Below, piece after piece: positions 19,767 to 27,665 of a DNA stretch of 64,000 nt. The stretch is from Photorhabdus asymbiotica (GTDB lineage Bacteria > Pseudomonadota > Gammaproteobacteria > Enterobacterales > Enterobacteriaceae): contig NZ_RBLJ01000001.1 of NCBI RefSeq assembly GCF_003634575.1, positions 1,116,001-1,180,000 of the forward strand, written 5' to 3'. The notes below the pieces were generated by a model. It was not told where the DNA came from. It saw nothing but the letters and a program-made list of their open reading frames with translations, and did no database searches. The position numbers and the translations under genes were made by a program. The first letter of the stretch is position 1. Each line of letters opens with the position of its first letter.

Positions 19767-20480
19767 TTACATGACATCATAAATTATATCAGATAAATCT
19801 TTAAGTGTAACATCTATATCATCAATTTTACTTGATTCTATGTTACGCTTAAAGTTAGTAACAATCTCAGGATTGTCCAACCATCTTTTTATTAAGCTAG
19901 GCCCATTAGATTGATTTTCAAAACAAAAACCAAATTTTCTTTTGTTTGTCAACTCTACTATCCACCTTTCCATTGGTAACCCAGAGAAATGTACTAAAAC
20001 CGGTAAATTGAATCTAATTGATTCCAATACTGTATTTGGACCAGATTTAGAGTATAGAAATGATCTGTTGTTTGTTGAAGCCTCTAGTGCCAACTTTAGA
20101 TAATCCTTATTAGCTAATGTATTATAAATATATGCTCTATCTGCATATTTTCTATTTAAATCTATGCATTCATCATACAATTTCTTATTCGAAACAATAA
20201 CCATGAAAATTTTAGGTTTCGAAGGATGTTCGAAAGAAGTTTTTAATACATCAAAGTAACCTTCTTCACATCCATTGCAGAGAATTAAAATAGAAGGAAT
20301 ATCCTTCTGCTCGATTTGATAATTTGAAACTGGCTTAAATAATGGAACAGTCTCTAATCTATGAAATTTTTTAACCATATCAGAATTTGGGTAATAACTT
20401 GTAGTTCTAATCGTCAAATCACTACTAAAATGTTGATGTATTTTAATATCTAACAAACCAGGATTAGTTATGAGGTTCAC
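19767..20480 (-). CDS. GT28/MurG-like glycosyltransferase, C-terminal half (frame broken)
   Basis: 237 aa from a GTG at 20480. It contains the nucleotide-sugar-binding half of a GT-B enzyme: SILILCNGCEEGYFDVL, then FLYSKSGPNTVLESIRFNLPVLVH, matching the SGxxTxxE-type donor-site motif of MurG and diacylglycerol galactosyltransferases. The upstream 132-aa frame is the missing acceptor half. Adding one A to the A8 run at 20512-20519 makes one continuous protein reading ...HAFKKKFDFDFKTVNLITNPG.... Either slippage makes the full enzyme, the gene is dead, or the read has an error. Confidence 0.75.
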   Translation of the reverse strand: MNLITNPGLLDIKIHQHFSSDLTIRTTSYYPNSDMVKKFHRLETVPLFKPVSNYQIEQKDIPSILILCNGCEEGYFDVLKTSFEHPSKPKIFMVIVSNKKLYDECIDLNRKYADRAYIYNTLANKDYLKLALEASTNNRSFLYSKSGPNTVLESIRFNLPVLVHFSGLPMERWIVELTNKRKFGFCFENQSNGPSLIKRWLDNPEIVTNFKRNIESSKIDDIDVTLKDLSDIIYDVM

Positions 20481-20875
20481 AGTTTTGAAATCAAAGTCGA
20501 ATTTTTTTTGAATGCATGGACTACTTTTGCAATAATGCCTTTTGTCGATATAATTAACGATGGAAAATCATTTTCAATGACACTCGATAATGATTCATTT
20601 AATACCTGCTCATTATTGAAATTACTAATCCATGAATCAATATCATCTATCAACTCATCATATAACTTCAATTTAATGTAAGGGGCATAGTAACTTGCAG
20701 CAATCTCTTGCATCCTTAATCCAAACTTGCTGAACACAGGCACTAATTCATCAAAACAGATTAGCTCTGCAGAAAAAATCTCTTTACTGGCTAGTTCTGA
20801 CTCAATTTTTTTTGCTGCTTCATAATTTCCTATTCTCCCCCAAGTTCTCATGCAAATAATCAATATCTTCTTCAT
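20477..20875 (-). CDS. GT28/MurG-like glycosyltransferase, N-terminal half (frame broken)
   Basis: 132 aa: MKKILIICMRTWGRIGNYEAAKKIESEL opens a GT-B acceptor domain, and FPSLIISTKGIIAKVVHAFKK is the end of that domain before the family's usual next strand. The frame ends at TGA (20477-20479) just after an A8 homopolymer, overlapping the next frame by 4 bp. It heads the second transcription unit of the cluster, 108 bp behind copy 2 of the shared 25-bp element. No strong ribosome site is visible. Confidence 0.72.
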   Translation of the reverse strand: MKKILIICMRTWGRIGNYEAAKKIESELASKEIFSAELICFDELVPVFSKFGLRMQEIAASYYAPYIKLKLYDELIDDIDSWISNFNNEQVLNESLSSVIENDFPSLIISTKGIIAKVVHAFKKNSTLISKL

Positions 20876-20982
20876 TTAAGTAATATCCCCACAGTAACTC
20901 ATTAAATAACGTTTCATAATTTTGCTACACATGGCCTTCTTCAACCCACTGTTATACATAGAATTATTGGTGGTATAAGATG

Positions 20983-21007
20983 TAGCACTATTTTGGAATC
21001 TTATTTA
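20983..21007 (-). promoter_or_regulatory. Shared 25-bp upstream element, copy 2
   Basis: Minus-strand TAAATAAGATTCC-AAAATAGTGCTA, identical to copy 1 (14320-14344) except for one base, and placed 108 bp before the GT28-like start codon. The surrounding 20876-21342 holds no gene I can support. Confidence 0.5.
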
Positions 21008-21342
21008 ATATAAATTCAAAATCTAATATAAATTCACAACTTTCACCTGATTGAGTTTTAATATATTTTCTAGGCAGGATTCACTATCTAATAGTATTAA
21101 TATATATGTTACAAAATTTCATCTAATTATCTAGTTGAACAACACGCACGATTAGCAACTAGAAAATAAAGTTTCTTGTTGTATGAATGATAAGTGCTCA
21201 AGATAAATTAATTGCAAATGGTCTCCGTAACCTTCCAATCAAGTCTTTAATTCATACTTCCTTATCGCACGAGCAAGCCCGTCCTTCGTGTACGGACCTC
21301 CCCGTACTCGTGATTCAAAGCAAGTTGTTGCAACATGATTCA

Positions 21343-21449
21343 TTCAAGCTCAGAAAGGACTATCTTCGATTTCATAAAAACAGGTGGAAAGTCAGATTAT
21401 CATATTACCCATTATAACAAGAATGCAGATAATTTATCTGATTAACTTA
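21343..21449. repeat. Long inverted repeat, left arm
   Basis: About 107 bp that recur in opposite orientation at 26342-26447 with a handful of differences (one single-base indel, a few substitutions). The arms flank the oxidase-idi-moeO5-GT2-radical SAM block. The stop codon of the oxidase lies in the edge of this arm. The origin is not recognised; IS or MITE ends are possible. Confidence 0.75.
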
Positions 21450-22832
21450 GTTCATTTCTATACTAAAAAAATCATAATTATTTACGATTCCTTTAGGATC
21501 CAGACGTTTCTTGAGTGCTAAAATTTTTATATAATCATCTCCATATATTTTTATTTTATCTTCATATTTCATTTCATGCCATCCCGCAAGATAAGGCCGT
21601 CCTTCATTTAAAATACACTCTTCTAATATTTGACTATGCAATAACTTTAATCTTTCATATTCTTCTCTTTCGCTTCTAGGAAACGTAAAGTACACCCCAA
21701 CCCCGAATACAATTCCACTCATTTTTTTTGATATTGGTTCGAAAGGAAAGAACTTACTTAAACTAGGACTTTTCTTTAAAATTATAAGAAGCCTACCTTT
21801 ATTCCTTATAAAAATGTCATTGTTAATTATTTTGTTTAATAGAAAATTAGCAAAAGCCATAATATTATTCTGATCAACACAATAATCTCCCCAAAGATTG
21901 ACATGCTCTCTATTCCAGAGATCATGCCTATAGGCACCAAATGTTCTTCCTCTATAATCACTTACTGAATGGTATTTGTAGCCTATACACCCTGTTACTT
22001 GACACTCTAATACCTTATTAATAATATTAGTCTGAACAGAATTATTGCTGAGAACCATATTAACATAGTATCTGCCTCGATATAATTGACAGGTGACAGC
22101 CTCAATATCCAGATTGGAATATTCAGATATAAGTATCAAAAAATTCAGTAAATGAAAAACCCCTTCAAACTCTATCACATAAAGTATGTTCTCTACTCTT
22201 AATGGGATTGCCTCAAAAGTCACATCTTCAATAATACCAAGTATTCCTAATGATACGAGTCCGAAATTATAAAGTTCTGAGTTTGAATCTTCTGAACATC
22301 TATGCCTTTTCCCATCAGGTGTTATTAGCGTATACGATTGAATACACGATGCTTGACTTCCATATAGATATGAATCTTCTCCATATCCACCAACAGAAAG
22401 TGTTCCTCCAACAGTCGTATCAGGATGCCTAGTCAAAATAGGAAATGATAAGCCATTTTTTCTCAAAAAATACTCAACAGACAACCATGTTTCAAAAGCT
22501 GAAACTTTAAACTTATACTCATCTATTTGTTCAAATACCGGATTTTCGACTGATACTACTAATACAATTCCCTTTGAAAGCGATTGTGTACCAAAAGAAT
22601 GCCCAACACCACGTATATTTACTGGTATCTCATTTATATTACAATAGTGAATTATATCTATTATTAAATTTGTATTTTTCACACAGACAACAGCAAGCGG
22701 TGATATTGAATACATTCCACCAAAGTTTGTACAAAATGTTGATAAATATTCTTCCGTCAATATAACAGAAACTCCACACAATTGACTAAGATCATTATAA
22801 ATTTTCTTTTTTTTATGCCAATTAGCATTCAT
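21447..22832 (-). CDS. FAD-linked oxidase, cytokinin-dehydrogenase-like
   Basis: 461 aa from the ATG at 22832; a TTG 39 bp further upstream is a weaker alternative. The PCMH-type FAD domain shows RGVGHSFGTQS, whose His is the covalent FAD-attachment position of the family, then HPDTTVGGTLSVGG and CSEDSNSELY...GILGIIE, the pattern of cytokinin dehydrogenases. The C-terminus has RLDPKGIV. Neighbours are prenyl-metabolism genes, so the substrate may be a prenyl- or sugar-bearing intermediate of the cluster, oxidised at an alcohol or amine. True cytokinin degradation is an alternative I consider less likely. Confidence 0.8.
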   Translation of the reverse strand: MNANWHKKKKIYNDLSQLCGVSVILTEEYLSTFCTNFGGMYSISPLAVVCVKNTNLIIDIIHYCNINEIPVNIRGVGHSFGTQSLSKGIVLVVSVENPVFEQIDEYKFKVSAFETWLSVEYFLRKNGLSFPILTRHPDTTVGGTLSVGGYGEDSYLYGSQASCIQSYTLITPDGKRHRCSEDSNSELYNFGLVSLGILGIIEDVTFEAIPLRVENILYVIEFEGVFHLLNFLILISEYSNLDIEAVTCQLYRGRYYVNMVLSNNSVQTNIINKVLECQVTGCIGYKYHSVSDYRGRTFGAYRHDLWNREHVNLWGDYCVDQNNIMAFANFLLNKIINNDIFIRNKGRLLIILKKSPSLSKFFPFEPISKKMSGIVFGVGVYFTFPRSEREEYERLKLLHSQILEECILNEGRPYLAGWHEMKYEDKIKIYGDDYIKILALKKRLDPKGIVNNYDFFSIEMN

Positions 22833-22964
22833 TATTCCAGCACCTAATTTTATTCTATAGTTAGAAAACAAGGTATACTTTTATGAAAACCTATCAAAAT
22901 AGAGGATATTTATTATCATGCAGACTTATATTATACCCTTGATTAAATTCTCTATACATTCTAA

Positions 22965-23495
22965 TCAGTACAATTTATCAAAGTAGTTCTGTAATATATC
23001 TGTCCACTCTTTCTTAAACCAAGGTGTACAAAACTCTTCATTATTATTAATGTATTCTTGGACATCTTTAATATTAATAAAAAATCCCTCTGATACTTCT
23101 TCTGGGTTTTCCATTGGTAGTGCATCAGTAAAAACAATAAAGACATGACATAATTCATGTTCATATCCTACATCTTTATATTTTTCTTTATATTGGAACT
23201 TATATATAAACTTTGGTTCTTCATTTATTACAATACCTAGTTCTTCTTCCGCACGTCTCATCACGGCATGAGAAATTTCTTCATCCGGTCTCGGGTGACT
23301 GCAATATGAGTTAGACCAATATCCGGGCCAGAGTAATTTAGACTGTGCTCTCTGCTGAATGTATACCTCATCTTTTGAATTAATAATAAAGCAGGAAAAG
23401 GCTCGGTGAAGATAATCACCGTCTAAATGAGCGTCAATCTTATTAATACATCCGACTCTATTATCATTCTCATCGACTAAAACAACATCTTCCAT
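22965..23495 (-). CDS. idi: Isopentenyl-diphosphate delta-isomerase, type I
   Basis: 176 aa Nudix-fold enzyme interconverting IPP and DMAPP. Active-site cysteine in NSYCSHPRPDEE and the Nudix-derived RRAEEELGI (metal ligands) are intact, as is the C-terminal TPWFKKEW. Organisms using the MEP pathway do not strictly need Idi, so a copy inside this cluster points to locally raised demand for allylic prenyl diphosphate. It lies 15 bp behind the MoeO5/PcrB-like gene and is preceded by GAGGAA. Confidence 0.93.
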   Translation of the reverse strand: MEDVVLVDENDNRVGCINKIDAHLDGDYLHRAFSCFIINSKDEVYIQQRAQSKLLWPGYWSNSYCSHPRPDEEISHAVMRRAEEELGIVINEEPKFIYKFQYKEKYKDVGYEHELCHVFIVFTDALPMENPEEVSEGFFINIKDVQEYINNNEEFCTPWFKKEWTDILQNYFDKLY

Positions 23496-23510
23496 ATTAG
23501 AAATTCCTCA

Positions 23511-24254
23511 TTAATATCTTCTTTCTTTATTTAATATGTTTATAGCATTGTTATTCCAATTGACTTCTTCAAATGTAGTTCCAATTGAAACAAAATCAGC
23601 ACCAGAATATAACAAGTTATCTACCTGCTCAGTGTTTGATATTCCTCCACTAACAAACAACAGTATATTATCTCCAACAAGAGATTTTACAAAACCGCAT
23701 ATTTCATTAGAAATTATACTGTATCTTGAATAAAGGTAAAAAACCTTCAACAAATTAAAATCTATACCTTCCAATGCTTTAGAAATACTTTCTGTTGAGT
23801 GATCTACAGTTTTTGAATAAACAAACTTTTGAGACTTTTTATCATTGCCTAGAACAAGAGCAGCAGAGCTGATTAAACAGTTGTCGCCATACTTTTCAAT
23901 ACTCTGCTTGATGGACTCTCTCTCTAATGATAAAGAGCTGTAGTATTCCATATTGGAATTTATCACTGATGTGGCAAAAAATGCATCTGCGAGAGGTGAT
24001 GAAGGAAATCCGTTTGGTTTCTGAGGAGGAAAATGCGTTATGATAGGGATGGTTTTAATCTTTGATGCAGCAGCTATAAAGGGAGCTACTTTCATTTCAA
24101 AGTTTTCACAATCCGTACTAGCTACTATACAAAAAGGAGCATATTTTTGAAATATTAATAATCTATTTATATTTATTTCATAATTAAATTTAAATGGATC
24201 GATAATAGGGATTATTGACTTTCTACATGAAGTCATATATTTGTAAATATCCAT
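23511..24254 (-). CDS. MoeO5/PcrB/GGGP-synthase-like prenyltransferase
   Basis: 247-aa TIM-barrel protein. IIPIIDPFKFN matches the phosphate/metal loop of the geranylgeranylglyceryl-phosphate synthase/PcrB superfamily (usual form IDPDK), and LLFVSGGISNTEQVDNLL with SGADFVSIGT is the C-terminal phosphate-binding part. ASTDCENFE, THFPPQKPNGFP and VFYLYSRYS recall MoeO5, which joins farnesyl diphosphate to 3-phosphoglycerate in moenomycin synthesis. The idi neighbour supports prenyl transfer. Acceptor (3-phosphoglycerate or glycerol-1-phosphate) and chain length are not determinable here. The MoeO5 resemblance is from memory and needs an alignment. Confidence 0.78.
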   Translation of the reverse strand: MDIYKYMTSCRKSIIPIIDPFKFNYEININRLLIFQKYAPFCIVASTDCENFEMKVAPFIAAASKIKTIPIITHFPPQKPNGFPSSPLADAFFATSVINSNMEYYSSLSLERESIKQSIEKYGDNCLISSAALVLGNDKKSQKFVYSKTVDHSTESISKALEGIDFNLLKVFYLYSRYSIISNEICGFVKSLVGDNILLFVSGGISNTEQVDNLLYSGADFVSIGTTFEEVNWNNNAINILNKERRY

Positions 24255-24289
24255 AGTAAACTCTATTTTAACGTTATTAATTTAATAAC

Positions 24290-25450
24290 CTAATTTGACA
24301 AAACAATTTTATTAATCAAATAAAGATTTTTTTCTTTCAAACTTTTAGTTTTTTCCCAAGAATATGCAGACCATGCTATTTCTCTTAACGGATTGCCTGA
24401 AAATCTTCTAATAAACAATTCAATCAATATGACTACATGCCATATTAAGAATATAAATTTAAATACACTTTTTATAATATTATCTTTAATAGATACATTG
24501 ATAAACATGGCTGGGAACAACCCATTGAACTGAACTTCTTTCAAATAATACAAGCACTTATCCAATGGATAATCAGCACAATAGACTACAGTGCTAATAA
24601 TGGATCTACGTATACGGAAATATGTATCTTTAACATTCCCTCCAACATAATGTTGACATATAGATTCCTCCACGATCCTCATATTATTTTGAGGATTTTC
24701 TAATTTCATGTCTAATAATTCAAAAAAGAAAAAACCATCATCACAAATATATCTAGCAGGAATCAAATTTTTTATTGATGAGACACCTACCATCATACAA
24801 CAGCCATGTGGATATTTTGTTTTCTTTGTAGACATTTTATTTTTAGCAAAATTCAAAAATTTTGAAGTAGGATATTTTTTCGGTGTCGGGTATTTCAATG
24901 CACCAGAACTCCCTATAAACTCTCTGCGGCGAAGATCTTCATACAGGTGTAAAAATGCATCATCAGATAGAATAACATCATCATCCATCCATCCAACTGC
25001 TGAACAGTTTATCCTTCTTGCTAAAAGAACCGTTTGATTTATTGAATATGCTTTGCTTCTGACATCTGTAAGAAACAGTATTAACTTGTCGTAAACCTCA
25101 TTTTCATTCAAAAGCTTTTGAACACTATCAATAATATCTTCTCTATGATTATAGTTAGACTGAATACTAACCATTAATACAGAATTAAATTTGATGCATT
25201 GTTCTATTCCTCTTTGAATTGCTTCTAATATCTCAGATTTATCACATCGCCCCCATAGTGTCGGCAACAATATGATACTATCTACATTTTTTATATAAGA
25301 TAATTGTGCACACTCCTTCAATTCTACTTCATAACAACACTCATCACTAAAATGTAAATATATATCTTTATGTTTCGAATAGTTCCAATTATTCCCTTTT
25401 ACATAACATTTGGATATTTGCTTTTGCATTACCTCAAATATATTCATCAT
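24290..25450 (-). CDS. Family 2-like glycosyltransferase with C-terminal membrane segment
   Basis: 386 aa from the ATG pair at 25450/25447, directly after the radical SAM stop and behind GGGGT; a GTG at 25480 is a weaker start. A GT-A core with CSAVGWMDDDVILSDDAFLHL (DxD metal site) and HGCCMMVGVSSI...CDDGFFFFELL is visible. A hydrophobic helix at about residues 323-340 suggests membrane association. The N-terminal 60 residues have no clear family match. Likely adds a sugar to the prenylated intermediate made by the neighbouring gene. Confidence 0.75.
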   Translation of the reverse strand: MMNIFEVMQKQISKCYVKGNNWNYSKHKDIYLHFSDECCYEVELKECAQLSYIKNVDSIILLPTLWGRCDKSEILEAIQRGIEQCIKFNSVLMVSIQSNYNHREDIIDSVQKLLNENEVYDKLILFLTDVRSKAYSINQTVLLARRINCSAVGWMDDDVILSDDAFLHLYEDLRRREFIGSSGALKYPTPKKYPTSKFLNFAKNKMSTKKTKYPHGCCMMVGVSSIKNLIPARYICDDGFFFFELLDMKLENPQNNMRIVEESICQHYVGGNVKDTYFRIRRSIISTVVYCADYPLDKCLYYLKEVQFNGLFPAMFINVSIKDNIIKSVFKFIFLIWHVVILIELFIRRFSGNPLREIAWSAYSWEKTKSLKEKNLYLINKIVLSN

Positions 25451-25451
25451 G

Positions 25452-26300
25452 TTATACCCCAACAAAATCACAATATTCACATATTCCGACTCTATTTCTA
25501 TTCTTTAATTGTGCTCTAATTTCATTTAAATTATTTGAATTCCATATCTCAAGAATGCTTTGATGGTTAAGATCTCCTATAATGGCTTCTTCCATCCAAT
25601 CCTGACAGCACAAAACAACAGTACCGCTGAATGTTATTGTGAGTTCAGTAAATGGTTTTACACATGAATTATTTAGAAATACCTTCTTTTTTTCACCAAT
25701 ATTTCCAGCACGATTTGTCAAGCTTTCATAGTCATTTCGTGTTACAAATATTAAATTATCAATAATATTCTCCTCCCATTTTTTTATTTTCTTCATTACT
25801 ATTTTATCATCAGTATAGTCATTCACTATTAACTCAGCATATTGACCGAGCTCCCTCGCAATTTCTTCCTTTAATAAGGAACCATTTGTCTGAATAACTA
25901 TTTTTGCATTTGTTTCATTTTTTATCTTTTTAGCCCAATCTATAATTCTCTTATCCATCAATGGCTCATTTCTAAAAAACAAACTAATATAACCATTAAA
26001 GTCTTTTAACTGCTCCACTATTTTATCAAATAATTCTTGCTGCATTTTCCCTTGTTTCATTTTGACTTTATTTGTGGGACAAAATGAGCAAGAATAGTTA
26101 CAGCCACTTCTTGTTTCTATTTGTATAATCTTAGGGAAATCTGGCACATCTAATTTACTACTTATTAATTTAGATAAAAATGACTCTATGAATTTTGATT
26201 TGATATACTTCCTATTTATACCACTAATTGTATTTAGAACACCTTTCCTTTTTATTCGACTAAAAATATAGCGGATTTTTTCTTTATTTATAACATTCAT
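25452..26300 (-). CDS. Radical SAM enzyme with SPASM-type C-terminus
   Basis: 282 aa. The 4Fe-4S/SAM motif is CNYSCSFC (C-x3-C-x2-C), followed by barrel strands (FFRNEPLMD, VIQTNGSLL). The C-terminal part, CVKPFTELTITFSGTVVLCCQDW ... IGDLNHQSILEIWNS ... CEYCDF, carries auxiliary cysteines as in SPASM/twitch proteins. Members in carbohydrate clusters oxidise alcohols or epimerise sugars; other members modify peptides. First gene of the minus-strand cluster, beginning 42 bp from the right arm of the inverted repeat. Substrate unknown. Confidence 0.86.
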   Translation of the reverse strand: MNVINKEKIRYIFSRIKRKGVLNTISGINRKYIKSKFIESFLSKLISSKLDVPDFPKIIQIETRSGCNYSCSFCPTNKVKMKQGKMQQELFDKIVEQLKDFNGYISLFFRNEPLMDKRIIDWAKKIKNETNAKIVIQTNGSLLKEEIARELGQYAELIVNDYTDDKIVMKKIKKWEENIIDNLIFVTRNDYESLTNRAGNIGEKKKVFLNNSCVKPFTELTITFSGTVVLCCQDWMEEAIIGDLNHQSILEIWNSNNLNEIRAQLKNRNRVGICEYCDFVGV

Positions 26301-26341
26301 CTTAGTAAAATATCCTCTTTATAAATTTTGACTCAATATGT

Positions 26342-26447
26342 TAAGTTAATTAGATAAATTATCTGCATTCTTGTTATAATGGGTAATATGATAATCTGAC
26401 TTTCCGCCTATTTTTATAAAATCGAAGATAGTCTTTCTGAGCCTGAA
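26342..26447. repeat. Long inverted repeat, right arm
   Basis: About 106 bp, reverse complement of 21343-21449 (see left arm). It lies upstream of the radical SAM gene, so it may include part of its promoter region. The rest of 26448-26845 shows only two short similar motifs (CACGCTACC at about 26481 and 26571) and no gene. Confidence 0.75.
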
Positions 26448-26845
26448 CACAACTGTAGATATGGGAATAAAATCATGACACACGCTACCACTCATGGATT
26501 ATAGGCTCCAAAATCCTAGGACAGCCCCAATAGTTATTCATGACAAATGTGTAGTGTAGTATCCATTTTGGCACGCTACCGCTCCTAGACAGTTACCCAG
26601 TACTTATAGAATTCGTTTTTCCTCTAAATAACTAATTAATGAAACTTTAAAAAAACACTCCATTAATCCAGAAATCAGCGTAGGGTAGATCACGAATAAT
26701 TAACATTTATACTTAACTATTAAGATTTTTAAAATGCAAACGTGATGAAAAATAAATTTATGTGAGAACCTCTAAATACTTCCCTTGATCGCGAAATTGA
26801 GCAAAATACAAACAATGGTCGTTCCTGACAAGGTAACCTCATCAG

Positions 26846-27031
26846 ATGATTCACTCTTCTCAACAAAAATATCCTAGTACAGGTAATTTACCTAAGTGCT
26901 ATGCTTACTTATTGGAAACATTAAGCATGTTTGAATTACCAGCGAAGCTTCCTGACAGAAAATATCCGAGAGTAGTGAGGCGTAAACCACAAAAATACCC
27001 GGTAAAAAGGGAAGCCAGCCAGTTTAACTGA
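26846..27031 (+). pseudogene. IS4-family transposase C-terminal remnant
   Basis: The last 55 or so codons of a transposase: GNLPKCYAYLLETLSMFELP then DRKYPRVVRRKPQKYPVKR, the basic tail common in IS4-like transposases of this group. No catalytic domain is present and the upstream frame has stops, so it is a remnant. It ends in the stem of a hairpin. Confidence 0.65.
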
Positions 27032-27036
27032 CTGGC
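27014..27036. terminator. Bidirectional terminator hairpin
   Basis: GCCAGCCAGT-TTA-ACTGACTGGC: a 10-bp stem with one mismatch. On the minus strand it is followed by TTCCCTTTTT, so it likely ends the ankyrin/lipase operon. Confidence 0.6.
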
Positions 27037-27062
27037 ATTAGGCCAAATAGCCCGTTTTTATC

Positions 27063-27653
27063 TTACTTCAAATAATACCGGCTGACTTGCTGCGCTTTCA
27101 GCCAATGATTGACTTTATCATATTCCGCTTGCATCTCACGGCTCCGCACTTTTAGCGGTGTGAGATTGAGATACATCTGGAACGTTGATTGCTGCTTGTT
27201 TTGCAATTTAGGATCAGCGCCTGACTTCAACAATATCAGCACCAGTTCCGGCGAATTAACTTTGGCTGCAATATGTAACGGAGTATCCCCAATCCGATTA
27301 GCCTGATTAGGATTAGCGCCGGCAGCCAACAATAATTCAACCTGCATTTTTCCCCCTACCTGAACCGCAACTTGTAAAGGCGTCGCTAAGGTTACAGGAT
27401 GCATAATATTCACATCAGGCGCTACTGATAATAAAGATTTGAGATAATCAGAGTTGCCAATTTTCGCAGCCGTATGTAAAGCACTTTCTTGTTGCAAACC
27501 AGGTTGAGTAGGATCAGCGCCCTCTTTCAGCAAATTATTAACATCATCCATTCTCTGATTGAATATAGCCCATTGTAACGGAGTTATATTTTCTTCACTC
27601 CACTGACAATCCAGTTCCGATTCAGGCTCAATTACTTCACCAATTTTCATCAC
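27063..27653 (-). CDS. Ankyrin-repeat protein (possible lipase immunity protein)
   Basis: 196 aa with four or five ankyrin repeats: TPLQWAIFNQRMDDVNNLLKEGADP, SALHTAAKIGNSDYLKSLL, TPLQVAVQVGGKMQVELLLAAGANP and TPLHIAAKVNSPELVLILLKSGADP. No signal peptide. It lies 12 bp downstream of a lipase gene in the same operon. Ankyrin-repeat proteins often sit beside secreted lipases and act as immunity proteins or chaperones. Whether this one neutralises the lipase is inferred from linkage alone. Confidence 0.85.
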   Translation of the reverse strand: MMKIGEVIEPESELDCQWSEENITPLQWAIFNQRMDDVNNLLKEGADPTQPGLQQESALHTAAKIGNSDYLKSLLSVAPDVNIMHPVTLATPLQVAVQVGGKMQVELLLAAGANPNQANRIGDTPLHIAAKVNSPELVLILLKSGADPKLQNKQQSTFQMYLNLTPLKVRSREMQAEYDKVNHWLKAQQVSRYYLK

Positions 27654-27665
27654 ACTTCTCTTTAA

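Noticed and set aside
21187-21417. 76-codon plus-strand frame near the left inverted repeat
   Set aside because: It runs into the repeat arm and resembles no protein; it may be a mobile-element remnant but cannot be supported.
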